Shown in pieces: positions 27,434 to 35,659 of a DNA stretch of 64,000 nucleotides. The position numbers were made by a program, and so were the translations under genes. Location of the stretch: NCBI RefSeq assembly GCF_000340965.1, contig NZ_ANAY01000009.1, positions 38,822 through 102,821 on the forward strand. The letters run 5' to 3'. A model generated the notes under the pieces. The model did no database searches and was not told the DNA's origin. It was given only the letters and a program-made list of their open reading frames with translations. The number at the start of each line of letters is the position of its first letter. The stretch's first letter is position 1. This stretch comes from Nocardiopsis kunsanensis DSM 44524 (GTDB lineage: Bacteria; Actinomycetota; Actinomycetes; Streptosporangiales; Streptosporangiaceae).

Positions 27434-28714
27434 GTGTCGATCGGTAAGACGGAACCGGTGCATGATGCGGCCGCGGTCCAGGGCCGGGCGGTCCTGGTGC
27501 TCGGGCTCACCCAGATCGTGGGCGGCCTCGGTATGGGGGCCATGCTGGCGGTGGGCGCCCTCCTTGCCCTGGAACTGTCCGGGTCCGACACCTGGTCGGG
27601 CATGGCCACCACCATGATCACTCTGGGGGCGGCCGTCTTCGCCCTGCCCCTGGCCTCCCTGGCCGCACGCAGCGGTCGCCGCCCCGGTCTGACCGCCGGT
27701 TGGGCCCTGGGCGCACTCGGCGGCACCGTCGTCCTGGCGGCGGCCGTCCTGGACACCTTCGCGCTGTTCCTGGCCGGGATGGTGCTCGTGGGGGCCGGTA
27801 CCGCCACCAATCTGCAGGCCCGCCACGCCGCCGCCGATCTGGCCTCGGACCGCACCCGTGCCCGTGACCTGTCGATCGTGGTGTGGGCGACCACCGTCGG
27901 TGCCGTGCTGGGGCCCAACCTCGTGGGACCCCTGGCCCCGTTCGCCCGTGCTCTGGGTCTGCCCGATCTCCTGGGCCCCGTCGTGGCCACCACGGTCGGG
28001 TTCGGGGCGGGGGCCGTGCTGACCTTCGCCCTCCTGCGCCCGGACCCGTTGCGTCTGGCCACACACGGCCGGGCCGCCGACACCCCGGCAGCCGGGAAAC
28101 CCACGGTCGCGGGCGCGTTGCGTGTGGTCGCGGCCTCTCCCGGAGCGCTGCTCGCGGTGGTGGGCATCGTGGCCACCCACACCGTCATGGTCGCGGTCAT
28201 GACGATGACCCCCGTGCACATGTCCCAGCACGGCTCCGCGCTGACGGTCATCGGCCTGACCATCTCCCTGCACATCGCCGGAATGTACGCCCTGGCGCCG
28301 ATCGTGGGATGGCTCACCGACCGTCTGGGCCGGGTGCCGATGCTGCTCGCCGGGCAGACGGTCCTCGTGGCGGCAGCTGCGGTCTCAGGCACTGCCGGGC
28401 ACGACGAGACGTGGGTGACCGCCGGTCTGGTCCTGCTCGGTCTGGGCTGGTCCTTCGGCCTGGTCTCGGGCACCGCGCTCCTGGCCGAGTCCCTGGCCGC
28501 GGAGGTGAGGCCCCGCGTGCAGGGCATCAGCGACCTGCTCATGAACCTCGGAGGTGCGGCGGGCGGCGGACTCTCGGGGTTCGTGCTGGCCCAGACGGGT
28601 TTTGCGGGCCTCAACCTGTTCGCCGCCCTGTTCACGCTCCCGGTGTTCGCCCTGGCCGTGCGGTTCCTGATCGCCCGCCGCGGCTGGGACGGGAGCGACC
28701 CGAACACGGCCTGA
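27434..28714 (+). CDS. MFS transporter
   Basis: 426 residues from GTG 27434 (GAAGG 8 nt upstream); an in-frame GTG at 27383 would add 17 residues before the first helix. Twelve hydrophobic segments are evident. LAARSGRRPGL is the conserved loop 2-3 motif of major facilitators and GWLTDRLGRVPML its second-half copy. The central loop (about 200-235) is hydrophilic. Substrate unknown; drug- or metabolite-efflux type is likely from the length and 12-helix layout. No regulator adjoins it. Confidence 0.85.
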   Translation: MSIGKTEPVHDAAAVQGRAVLVLGLTQIVGGLGMGAMLAVGALLALELSGSDTWSGMATTMITLGAAVFALPLASLAARSGRRPGLTAGWALGALGGTVVLAAAVLDTFALFLAGMVLVGAGTATNLQARHAAADLASDRTRARDLSIVVWATTVGAVLGPNLVGPLAPFARALGLPDLLGPVVATTVGFGAGAVLTFALLRPDPLRLATHGRAADTPAAGKPTVAGALRVVAASPGALLAVVGIVATHTVMVAVMTMTPVHMSQHGSALTVIGLTISLHIAGMYALAPIVGWLTDRLGRVPMLLAGQTVLVAAAAVSGTAGHDETWVTAGLVLLGLGWSFGLVSGTALLAESLAAEVRPRVQGISDLLMNLGGAAGGGLSGFVLAQTGFAGLNLFAALFTLPVFALAVRFLIARRGWDGSDPNTA

Positions 28715-28835
28715 TCTTTACCGGAAACGCCCCTTTTCCTCCCCTGTGTCGTCCTCGTTCACGGTTACCGTGCGGATGAGGGGCGCGCGCCGCCCGCCGG
28801 GCTGACCGGCCCGGACGCGATCTGGGGGAGGAACG

Positions 28836-30191
28836 GTGACCGAGCGGGGACCCGAGGACGGGCAGGAAAGAGAACCGGACCGGGAACAGGACCCGGTCGA
28901 CCGCCATCCGCCCGAGGAGTGGCGCCCCGGTGATGCCGGAGATCCGGTCTCGGGAGGTGCGCAGCCTCCGGGAGAACCTCCCCACCGCTTCCCGCACCAT
29001 GATCCGCCCGTGGACCGCCGCCCTCCCGAGGAGTGGCGCCCCGGCGACCCCGAGGACCCGATGGCGGGCGGCCCCCGCCCTCCGGGAGAACCCCCGCACG
29101 AGTTCCCGCCCGTGCACAACGGTGCGACCGTGTCCGGGCCGGAGGACAGGGAGGAGGAACCACCGAACGGCCGCCGGCCGGACTTCGCACCCCCGCCCGG
29201 ACACCGGTCGGAAAGGCCCTACAAAAGACAGGGCGACCCCTACCAGGACCGGAGGGGCCAGCAGCACAGCGGCGGGCCGCCGGAGGGCACGACGGCGGAG
29301 CCGCAGGAACACGGTTCCGCCAAACTCCAGGGGGACCCGTACCGGGCACGGCCGAGCCTGGGGCCCGGTACCCCGCCTGCCGGGGGACACGGGGAGCATC
29401 CCACCGGTGCCCCGCCCGAACCCGTCGACCGCACCGGTGAGTTCTCCGAGGGGCCCAGCGGTCTCGACCAGTCCGGCTTCGAACAGGCGGGTTACGCGCC
29501 CGGGTACGGGGAGACGGACGAAGCCGGTGCGGGCGTGGGCAGCTATCCACCGGTCGACCCGGCCCAGGAGTACCGAACGGACCAGTACGGTCGGCCCCGG
29601 CCCGGGAACCCGGCCGAGCCCCGCCCGCCGGGGACCTACGGGCCCGACCGCCGGGCCCACCCGCCCGGCGGTGGCTACACACCGTCCCGGCCCGCACCGT
29701 GGGGCAAGATCCTCGGGATCGGGTGCGGGGTCGCACTACTGCTGATGCTGGTGGCGGGCGGATGCATGGCGGCGGCGATGTTCACCGTCTCCGACGGCTC
29801 CTCCGATGCCCAGGAACCCGCAATCGAGGCCCCCGGAACCTCCGAGGAGCCCGCACTGGAACCCGGCGACGTCACCGCGGACCACACCGAGTTCGATCCC
29901 AGTCCGCTCTACACGAGCGGCGAGTACACGAGCGTGGAGGTGAGTGTGATCAACAACAGCCAGGAGGAGCTCGACGTCAACCCGCTCTACTTCACGATGA
30001 TCGACCAGGAGGGGCAGAACCACTCCAGCCGCTCGGGAGTGGGCATGGACGACAACGAGATCGGGGCGGAGAAGCTCTCACCGGGACAGACGACCAGTGG
30101 TGCCGTCACGGTGGAGGGCGGTGATCTGGCACTGGAGCGGCTGGTCTTCGCCCCGATCGGTCATCAGCCCTTGGAGGTCCCGATCAACTGA
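28836..30191 (+). CDS. Proline-rich single-pass membrane protein with DUF4352-like outer domain
   Basis: 451 residues. A long disordered N-terminal region (about 1-288), rich in Pro, Gly, Glu and Arg, with a 38-residue tandem repeat near the start, is cytoplasmic by topology. One membrane helix lies at about 292-314 (LGIGCGVALLLMLVAGGCMA). The outer domain (about 335-451, SPLYTSGEYTSVEVSVINNS, then DGDL-like strands and LERLVFAPIGHQPLEVPIN) resembles DUF4352/Telomere-repeat-binding-like immunoglobulin domains of Gram-positive surface proteins. GTG 28836 has GGGGGAGG upstream. Function unknown. Confidence 0.75.
   Translation: MTERGPEDGQEREPDREQDPVDRHPPEEWRPGDAGDPVSGGAQPPGEPPHRFPHHDPPVDRRPPEEWRPGDPEDPMAGGPRPPGEPPHEFPPVHNGATVSGPEDREEEPPNGRRPDFAPPPGHRSERPYKRQGDPYQDRRGQQHSGGPPEGTTAEPQEHGSAKLQGDPYRARPSLGPGTPPAGGHGEHPTGAPPEPVDRTGEFSEGPSGLDQSGFEQAGYAPGYGETDEAGAGVGSYPPVDPAQEYRTDQYGRPRPGNPAEPRPPGTYGPDRRAHPPGGGYTPSRPAPWGKILGIGCGVALLLMLVAGGCMAAAMFTVSDGSSDAQEPAIEAPGTSEEPALEPGDVTADHTEFDPSPLYTSGEYTSVEVSVINNSQEELDVNPLYFTMIDQEGQNHSSRSGVGMDDNEIGAEKLSPGQTTSGAVTVEGGDLALERLVFAPIGHQPLEVPIN
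28896..29120 (+). repeat. 114-bp imperfect tandem repeat inside the proline-rich protein gene
   Basis: Two copies encode VDR(H/R)PPEEWRPGD...GGxxPPGEPPHxFP with a period of 38 residues (V21 and V59). The copies differ mainly at the third codon position and in a few residues. Confidence 0.75.
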
Positions 30192-30217
30192 GCGGGCCTG
30201 CACCGGTCCGGGCCGGG

Positions 30218-31078
30218 TCAGGGGGCCAGGGCCGGGTTCTGCAGCCACTCCGACAGGTCCTGCCGGCGTTCGCTGTCGCACTTGAGGGGGCAGGTGGTGC
30301 AGTACCCGTGTTCGGGGTCGCCCTTGTAGTCGAAGCAGCAGGTACCACGCACGGCCCACGTCCCCCGCGGGTGCTCGGGTGCGAAGGGGAACAGGCGCGG
30401 GCGCTTACGTGTGATGGCGCCGGCCCCGATGACGGCATCGCCCAGCCGGGTGGCGCTCTCCCACGCCGATTCGGCGTCGCGGCCCAGGAACCGCGCCGGG
30501 TTGAGCATGTAGAAGTGCAGAGTGTCCAGGGCCCATCCCCACAGGGTGCGCTTGCCCGCACGCGAGTGCTGGAACAGCGCCTCCAACAACGGTTCGAAGG
30601 TCGCAAAGACCGCCTCGCCCGCCATCCGGAACTGTTCGTCCTCGTTGCGGGCGACCACGGTGTCGGGGTGGCCGGCGGCCGGGTCGTCGGGCAGGACCGC
30701 CCAGCGCAGGTCCACCACCGTGGGTGTGCCGAACTCGGCACGGGCGGTGTGCCAGGGGAACCGGAGGGTGCGCGGGCTCAGCAGGGGCGCGCGCCCGGTG
30801 AGGTAGAGCGAGGCCGCGGCCAGGAAGATCGGTTCGCGCAGGGTCACCCGTAGGAAGTTGGTGGCGGCGGGCAGCCGGTGCCCGGGGCCGTGCTCGGTAC
30901 GGAGCTTGTCGAAGAGCACCGGGACCCAGCCCTCCTCGACCATGCTCGTGACGCTGTGCCACTGCAGGTCGGTCGGGGGCCGGGTGTGTGCCCCGGCAGA
31001 GTCCACCAGGTCGGGGAGCGGGGCGAACTTCAGTGGGGCGCACGCTTCACGCAGTGTGGCGTGTGGTTCTGGAGTCAC
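30218..31078 (-). CDS. FhuF-like ferric-siderophore reductase, (2Fe-2S) protein
   Basis: 286 residues from GTG 31078 (GGAAGGGCAGG upstream); an ATG at 31111 would add 11 residues but has no ribosome binding site. The C-terminus carries GTCCFDYKGDPEHGYCTTCP: the C-C-x11-C-x2-C cluster motif (C247, C248, C260, C263) of the FhuF family, which binds a 2Fe-2S centre and reduces ferric siderophores in the cytosol to release iron. The rest is alpha-helical as in FhuF. An iron-box sequence lies about 90 bp upstream, consistent with repression by an IdeR/DmdR-type regulator. No siderophore uptake genes lie beside it. Confidence 0.85.
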   Translation of the reverse strand: MTPEPHATLREACAPLKFAPLPDLVDSAGAHTRPPTDLQWHSVTSMVEEGWVPVLFDKLRTEHGPGHRLPAATNFLRVTLREPIFLAAASLYLTGRAPLLSPRTLRFPWHTARAEFGTPTVVDLRWAVLPDDPAAGHPDTVVARNEDEQFRMAGEAVFATFEPLLEALFQHSRAGKRTLWGWALDTLHFYMLNPARFLGRDAESAWESATRLGDAVIGAGAITRKRPRLFPFAPEHPRGTWAVRGTCCFDYKGDPEHGYCTTCPLKCDSERRQDLSEWLQNPALAP

Positions 31079-31166
31079 CGTGAACCTGCCCTTCCTCGCA
31101 CAAGCCGTCATGTCCGGGGTGACGTGGCTGCAGCTACCTCCGGATCGGCGAGTATCTCTGCGCCTC

Positions 31167-31185
31167 TTAAGTGAGGCTACCCTAA
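31167..31185 (-). promoter_or_regulatory. Iron box (IdeR/DmdR site) upstream of the FhuF-like gene
   Basis: TTAAGTGAGGCTACCCTAA matches the actinobacterial iron box TTAGGTTAGGCTCACCTAA at 15 of 19 positions, including both outer TTA/TAA ends and the AGGCT core. Position and function of the next gene agree. Confidence 0.7.
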
Positions 31186-31239
31186 CGAAGTCCGCCGGGG
31201 CAATGAGGAGGCGCCGGTGCCGGTGGGTCGATGCGCAGG

Positions 31240-31512
31240 TCAGCGTGTCAGGCCCGGCTCAGCGGGCCGTGCGGGGCCGGGTGCGCCGTGATCCGCGCCC
31301 GTACTGGAACCACCATTCCAGAGCCGGTAGTACCAGCCCGGTTCGGGACGGATCGGGATCGGCGCCGTGGCCGGGTCCAGGGCCAGACAGGGCGGTACGG
31401 CGGCGGACGTGGACACCAGCGTGATCAGGGCCGGAGGCAGGGGCCGGCTGCGGCGCCACCACGGTCTGCGGCGGGTGCCGGTGGTCGGTTGTTGCGGGGG
31501 AGCGGTGACCAT
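31240..31512 (-). CDS. Small hypothetical protein downstream of the ABC-2 exporter
   Basis: 90 residues, starting MVTAPPQQPTTGTRRRPWWR. A basic, Trp/Arg-rich N-terminus precedes a weakly hydrophobic stretch (LPPALITLVSTSAAVPPCLA) and a Gly/Pro-rich tail. ATG 31512 has an ideal GGAGG 4-5 nt upstream and lies 25 bp after the permease stop on the same strand, which supports translation from the exporter transcript. No family recognised. Confidence 0.5.
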   Translation of the reverse strand: MVTAPPQQPTTGTRRRPWWRRSRPLPPALITLVSTSAAVPPCLALDPATAPIPIRPEPGWYYRLWNGGSSTGADHGAPGPARPAEPGLTR

Positions 31513-31537
31513 GGTGCCTCCGGGCCCTTCGGCCGGA

Positions 31538-32383
31538 TCATCGGTTGAGCCGGGCGAAACGGCGTAGTGTCGGGGGCACCACGAGCACGATCAGGACGAG
31601 TGAGAGCCCGACGGTGAGCAGCACTGCGTGTTCGGCCGGCCAGGAGTCCGAGGGCAGTGACGGGTTGCCGAACAGCTCACGCGTGGCGGTCACCACGGAC
31701 GAGACCGGGTTCCATTCGGCCACCGGCGCCAACCAGTCCGGCATGGCCTGCGCCGGGACGAAACTGGTCGAGAGCATGGTCAGCGGGAACGCCAACGGGT
31801 AGACGAGCATGCTCGCCGTGTCCGGACCGGGCATCACGAGCCCCAGCAGCACCCCAGCGCACACCAGGGACAACCGGAACAGCAACAGCAACCCGACCGC
31901 AGCGGCCGCCCCTGCGGCGCCGGACTCGGGGCGCCACCCCAGGAGCAGGCCCACGCCCAGCAGCAGTGCGACCTCCGCGACGGCGCGCAGCATATCGGTC
32001 AGGACCCGGGCCCACAGCAGGGCCGCGGGTGACATCGGCAGGGTCCGGAAGCGGCTCATCACCGACAACGAGGTGTCGCGGGCCACCCCCGACGCCGTCC
32101 CGGCGATCCCGTAGAACATGACCATCACGATCATCGCGGGCACGAGCATCGCCCGGTAATCGGTCTCGTCGCCGGTCGGGGACATCACCCCGCCGAACAC
32201 GTAACCGAACAGCAGCACCATCAGCACCGGCATGGACAGGGCGATGACGGGTTCGAAGGGCTCACGCGCCATGTGGCGCAGGTTGCGGCGGGCCAGGGTC
32301 AGCGTGTCCGACCAGGTCTTGGCCGGGCCCGGCCGGAGGGCGGGGTGCTCGGCGCGCACGGGTGCGGCGGTGACGGTATTCAT
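31538..32383 (-). CDS. ABC-2 type exporter permease, DrrB-like
   Basis: 281 residues with six hydrophobic segments. A cytoplasmic N-terminus leads into LTLARRNLRHMAREPFEPVI, then membrane segments and the ABC-2 signature around LVYPLAFPLTMLSTSFVPAQ and WLAPVAEWNPVSSVVTATRE, as in daunorubicin-resistance DrrB and related exporters. The start codon overlaps the ATPase stop (ATGA), so translation is coupled. Together with the ATPase it should export a hydrophobic drug-like compound; a divergent TetR gene likely controls the unit. Confidence 0.9.
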   Translation of the reverse strand: MNTVTAAPVRAEHPALRPGPAKTWSDTLTLARRNLRHMAREPFEPVIALSMPVLMVLLFGYVFGGVMSPTGDETDYRAMLVPAMIVMVMFYGIAGTASGVARDTSLSVMSRFRTLPMSPAALLWARVLTDMLRAVAEVALLLGVGLLLGWRPESGAAGAAAAVGLLLLFRLSLVCAGVLLGLVMPGPDTASMLVYPLAFPLTMLSTSFVPAQAMPDWLAPVAEWNPVSSVVTATRELFGNPSLPSDSWPAEHAVLLTVGLSLVLIVLVVPPTLRRFARLNR

Positions 32384-33354
32384 CGGACGGCCTCCACGGT
32401 CTCGGTCGGTGCGGTGGTGTGCCCGGTCAGGGACAGGAAGACCTCGTCCAGGCTCGGGCGGCGTACGTCCAGGTCGGCGATGCGCGAGCCCATCCCCTCC
32501 AGGGCGTGGGAGGCGTGCATCAGTGCCCGGACCCGGTCGGTGACGGGGACTTCCACACGCAGACCGGGCGGGTCGACGGAGGGTGCGGCCCCGAGCGCAC
32601 TGCCCAGCAGCTCGCCGGTCCGGTCCAGGTCGGCGGGGTCGTGGACGAGCACGTCCAGGCGCAGGCCGCCCACGCGTGCCCGCAGGTCGTCGGGTGTGCC
32701 GGTGGCGACTGCACGGCCGTGGTCGACGACGGTGACCCGGTCGGCGAGGCGGTCGGCCTCCTCCAGGTACTGCGTGGTCAGCAGCACGGTGGTGCCCTCA
32801 CGCACCAGCGTGGCGACGGTCTCCCACACCTGCATACGGCTGCGCGGGTCCAGGCCGGTGGTGGGTTCGTCCAGGAACAGCACGTCCGGTTCGCGCAGCA
32901 GGCTCACGGCCAGGTCGAGGCGCCGGCGCATGCCCCCGGAGTAGGTGCGCGAGCCCCGGTCCGCGGCCTCGGCCAGGTCGAAGTCGCTCAGCAGTGCTTC
33001 GGCGCGTTCCCGTGCCGCCGAGGTGGTCAGACCGTGCAGACGGGCGAACATCTCCAGGTTCTCCCGGCCGGTGAGGAGTTCGTCCACGCTCGCGTACTGG
33101 CCGGTCAGGCCGATACGGGCGCGCACCTGGTCGCCGTGCCCGACGGTGTCGAAGCCCTGGACGCGGGCCCGGCCGCTGTCGGGGTCGGTCAACGTGGCCA
33201 GGGTCCGTACAGCGGTGGTCTTGCCGGCGCCGTTGGGGCCCAGGAGCCCGAGGACGGTGCCGGGTTCGGCGTGCAGGTCGAGCCCGTCCAGGGCCCGGAC
33301 CCGCCCGTAGCGCTTGGTGAGGGCCTCGGCGTGGATGGCCGGGTCGGCGAGTTC
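32380..33354 (-). CDS. ABC exporter ATPase, DrrA-like, start codon missing or frameshifted
   Basis: The frame encodes a full DrrA-type ATPase: ALTKRYGRVRALDGLDLHAE, Walker A GLLGPNGAGKTTAV, Q-loop GLTGQYASVDELLTGRENLE, signature SYSGGMRRRLDLA-type stretch (here TYSGGMRRRLDLAVSLLREP), Walker B VLFLDEPTTGLDPRSR, H-region TTQYLEEADRLADRV. But no ATG, GTG or TTG lies in this frame between an upstream TAA (about 33394) and Walker A; the first is a TTG at 33192, after Walker A. The only nearby ATG (33354-33356) is one frame off: it reads ATGAACTCG where ELADPAIHAEALTKRYG needs another phase. Coordinates begin at the GAA codon overlapping that ATG. Either a small indel killed or altered the start, a rare start codon is used, or the sequence has an error. 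Confidence 0.6.
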   Translation of the reverse strand, partial: ELADPAIHAEALTKRYGRVRALDGLDLHAEPGTVLGLLGPNGAGKTTAVRTLATLTDPDSGRARVQGFDTVGHGDQVRARIGLTGQYASVDELLTGRENLEMFARLHGLTTSAARERAEALLSDFDLAEAADRGSRTYSGGMRRRLDLAVSLLREPDVLFLDEPTTGLDPRSRMQVWETVATLVREGTTVLLTTQYLEEADRLADRVTVVDHGRAVATGTPDDLRARVGGLRLDVLVHDPADLDRTGELLGSALGAAPSVDPPGLRVEVPVTDRVRALMHASHALEGMGSRIADLDVRRPSLDEVFLSLTGHTTAPTETVEAVR

Positions 33355-33377
33355 ATTCTGTGTACTCCATAAACTGT

Positions 33378-33412
33378 GTATGCAACATACTTAATTGTGT
33401 AAGTAATACACA
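33378..33412. promoter_or_regulatory. Cluster of inverted repeats between the exporter and tetR genes
   Basis: Three overlapping palindromes in an A/T-rich gap: GTATG-N3-CATAC (33378-33390), TACTTA-N6-TAAGTA (33388-33405) and TGTGTA-N5-TACACA (33396-33412). They lie between divergent genes and are the likely operator of the TetR-family repressor. TAATAC (33405-33410) may serve as a -10 box for tetR. Confidence 0.6.
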
Positions 33413-33459
33413 GAACTAGGATGGTGTCAACACCCAACCGACCCGGACCCTGGTGGAAC

Positions 33460-34263
33460 ATGACGAGCGAGCAGCCGGACCCGGCCGCCACGACCGACGA
33501 GATCCGACTCCTGTGGAGCGGACACGAGCCCGGCCCAGCCCGGAGAGGACCCCGGCCCAAGCTCACCCGGAGCGAGGTGGTCGCGGCGGCCGTCCGGCTC
33601 GCCGACGCCGAGGGGATCGAAGCCGTCTCCATGCAGCGCGTGGCCGCCGCCCTGGGGTACACGACCATGTCCCTGTACCGGTACGTGGACAGCAAGGACG
33701 ACCTGCTCCTGCTCATGTCCGACGCGGCCATGGACACCACACCTCCCGGCCCCCGGGAGGACGGCGACTGGCGGGCCGGGCTGGAGGAATGGTGCATGGG
33801 GGGCGTCGCCCTCTACCGCGCCCACCCCTGGATGGTGCGCCTTTCCGTGACCGGTCCGCCCAGCGGCCCCAACGGGATCCGGTGGATGGAGGCGGGTCTG
33901 CGCGAGATCTGCGCTCCCGGTCTGCGCCCCAGCGAGGCCGTGCAGATGCTGCTGATCCTCACGACGGTCCTGCGCGAGACCCTGCGTATGGAGTCCGACA
34001 TGCAGCAGGCCGCCCACCGGCACGGACAGCAGATCAGCGACAACGAGAGCGACTGGGTCCAAGGGCTGCTCGGGGTCCTGGATCCAGGCGCCTTCCCCAC
34101 GGTCACCCGTGTGCTCGGGCAGTTGGGAACCGATGAGGACGAGTTCGGAGGGCTCGATCTCGACTCCGAACGTGTGAGCGGACCCGCCGAAGGGCTCGGA
34201 TTCGGTATCGACCGCATCCTGGACGGCATCGAGGCCTACGTCGGCAGGAGAGCGGCGGACTGA
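33460..34263 (+). CDS. TetR/AcrR-family repressor
   Basis: 267 residues from ATG 33460 (GGTGG just upstream); an in-frame ATG at 33421 would add 13 residues and could be leaderless. N-terminal HTH: LTRSEVVAAAVRLADAEGIE, then SMQRVAAALGYTTMSLYRYV and DSKDDLLLLM. The C-terminal ligand domain (about 110-267) is of the TetR_C type with a conserved tryptophan-rich start (DWRAGLEEWCMGGVALYRAH). The gene is divergent from the DrrAB-like exporter, the classic layout for a drug-responsive repressor controlling its efflux pump. Palindromes between the genes are its probable sites. Confidence 0.88.
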   Translation: MTSEQPDPAATTDEIRLLWSGHEPGPARRGPRPKLTRSEVVAAAVRLADAEGIEAVSMQRVAAALGYTTMSLYRYVDSKDDLLLLMSDAAMDTTPPGPREDGDWRAGLEEWCMGGVALYRAHPWMVRLSVTGPPSGPNGIRWMEAGLREICAPGLRPSEAVQMLLILTTVLRETLRMESDMQQAAHRHGQQISDNESDWVQGLLGVLDPGAFPTVTRVLGQLGTDEDEFGGLDLDSERVSGPAEGLGFGIDRILDGIEAYVGRRAAD

Positions 34264-34343
34264 GCCGTGGGGGAACTGCGGACCGACCACACGACGGGGC
34301 CACCCGCACCGGCGGGCGGCCCCGTGTTCGTCGAGGGTCCGGC

Positions 34344-35552
34344 TCAGTCCTGGATCAGGACCAGATGGTGGCGGACCAACGCGGAGACGGCCTGAGCGGC
34401 GATCTCCGCACCCACACCGGCGCGCTCGCCCAGTTCACCCACGGTCAGCGACCGTTCCTCGGCCAGGACCTCCAGCACCGGTTCCACCACCCCGGGAAGC
34501 CGGTACCGGCGCCCGGCCACCGTCAGCGCCACCTTGCCGTCCGACTCCCGCGACACCGGCGGCGGCAGGATCGGCACGAACTCGACCCGTGCCCCCTCGG
34601 GCGGCAGGACCTCCTCCACCGGCCAGGGCAGGCTGTAGGAGGTCCGGCGCGGGAAACGCCCGTCCCGTTCGGCCAGGAAGGCGTCCAGATCGCCCTCCTC
34701 GGCCAGCTCCGACAACCGCGACAGCAACTCGTGCCGGTGCTTGCGGCGCTGCTCCGGAGAGGCGAACCGGGGCAGATCGCGGCGGAAGACCTCCTCCTCG
34801 TGCAGACGCCGCACCAACGACTCCGCCCAGTCCACACCGGTGGCCCGCGTGAAACCGAAGGTCAGGTGCATGCTCATCTCACCGGTACCGGTCACCGTGT
34901 GCCACCACCCGCGCGGCACGTGGATCGCCTGACCGGGACGCAGAACGCCCTCCCACACCATGGAGAGCTCACCGTCGGCGCCCCGGGGCGGGCCGTGGCC
35001 GTGGTCGGTGTCCACCCGCATCGGGAACGGCCGCGAACCGGGGCCGTGCACCTGCCAGTGCTTGGTGCCCGCCACCTGCACGATGACGGTGTCGTGGTCG
35101 TCCCAGTGGGTGTCGAACCCGCGCGAGGAACCCCAGATCAGATACAGGTTGGCCTGCGCGCGCTCGCGCACCAACCGCATCAGGTCGTCGGCGGCCGCGC
35201 CGATCGGTTCGTGCATCCGGTCGATGCTGTCCAGCACCAGACTCGCGCCCTTGCGCAACTGTCCGTACAACGACTCCGGGCGGATCACCCGGCGCGAGGA
35301 ACGCGACTCCGTGGCCGCATCGGTGTAGGCCTCCAACGGAACCGGCGACCCGTCACGGTGCAGGCGCAGCCGCGGCGGCTCGGGGGAGCGCGTGGCCAGC
35401 AGATGGTTGAGGTCCTCGAAGGTCAGCAGCGAGTCCACCGCCTCCGCACCCAGGTCGGCCAGGAAGAACTCCTCCGACAGGCGTGTGGTCAGGGCCTCGC
35501 GGCCCACGGTCTCGCTCAGGGTCCGGGTGAAGATCTGCCCCGGCTCGGTCAC
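34344..35552 (-). CDS. JmjC/cupin_4 Fe(II)/2-oxoglutarate oxygenase, possible peptide hydroxylase
   Basis: 402 residues from GTG 35552, which has GGGAGG 4 nt upstream (a GTG at 35585 adds 11 residues). The double-stranded beta-helix has the iron triad H149-x-D151 (FDTHWDDHDTVIVQVAGTKH) and H218 (HVPRGWWHTVTG). The C-terminus (about 345-402, YRLPGVVEPVLEVLAEERSL, then VSALVRHHLVLIQD) is a winged-helix module as in RoxA/YcfD-type ribosomal oxygenases. Such enzymes hydroxylate Arg, His, Asn or Asp side chains of proteins. It is the last gene after a prolyl oligopeptidase and a 35-residue peptide on the same strand; the peptide is rich in Asp with one Asn, so it is a plausible substrate. A housekeeping ribosomal oxygenase is the alternative. 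Confidence 0.8.
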   Translation of the reverse strand: MTEPGQIFTRTLSETVGREALTTRLSEEFFLADLGAEAVDSLLTFEDLNHLLATRSPEPPRLRLHRDGSPVPLEAYTDAATESRSSRRVIRPESLYGQLRKGASLVLDSIDRMHEPIGAAADDLMRLVRERAQANLYLIWGSSRGFDTHWDDHDTVIVQVAGTKHWQVHGPGSRPFPMRVDTDHGHGPPRGADGELSMVWEGVLRPGQAIHVPRGWWHTVTGTGEMSMHLTFGFTRATGVDWAESLVRRLHEEEVFRRDLPRFASPEQRRKHRHELLSRLSELAEEGDLDAFLAERDGRFPRRTSYSLPWPVEEVLPPEGARVEFVPILPPPVSRESDGKVALTVAGRRYRLPGVVEPVLEVLAEERSLTVGELGERAGVGAEIAAQAVSALVRHHLVLIQD

Positions 35553-35625
35553 GGTCCCTCCCGACAAGGGTGGTTCGGTCGTCACTCCCGCAGCACGGAC
35601 TCCGGGGCCCGGGCGGGTGGTGGGA

Positions 35626-35654
35626 GCCCGCCCGGCCGCGGGGGCCGGGCGGGC
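35626..35654 (-). other. Hairpin between the peptide gene and the oxygenase gene
   Basis: GCCCGCCCGGCC (35626-35637) pairs perfectly with GGCCGGGCGGGC (35643-35654), 5-nt loop, starting 5 nt after the peptide stop codon. Such a partial terminator after a precursor gene commonly gives more peptide than enzyme mRNA. Confidence 0.65.
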
Positions 35655-35659
35655 ACACC

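Noticed and set aside
28896..29120. CRISPR-like array
   Set aside because: Only two 114-bp units, in frame within a coding sequence, without spacers or cas genes.
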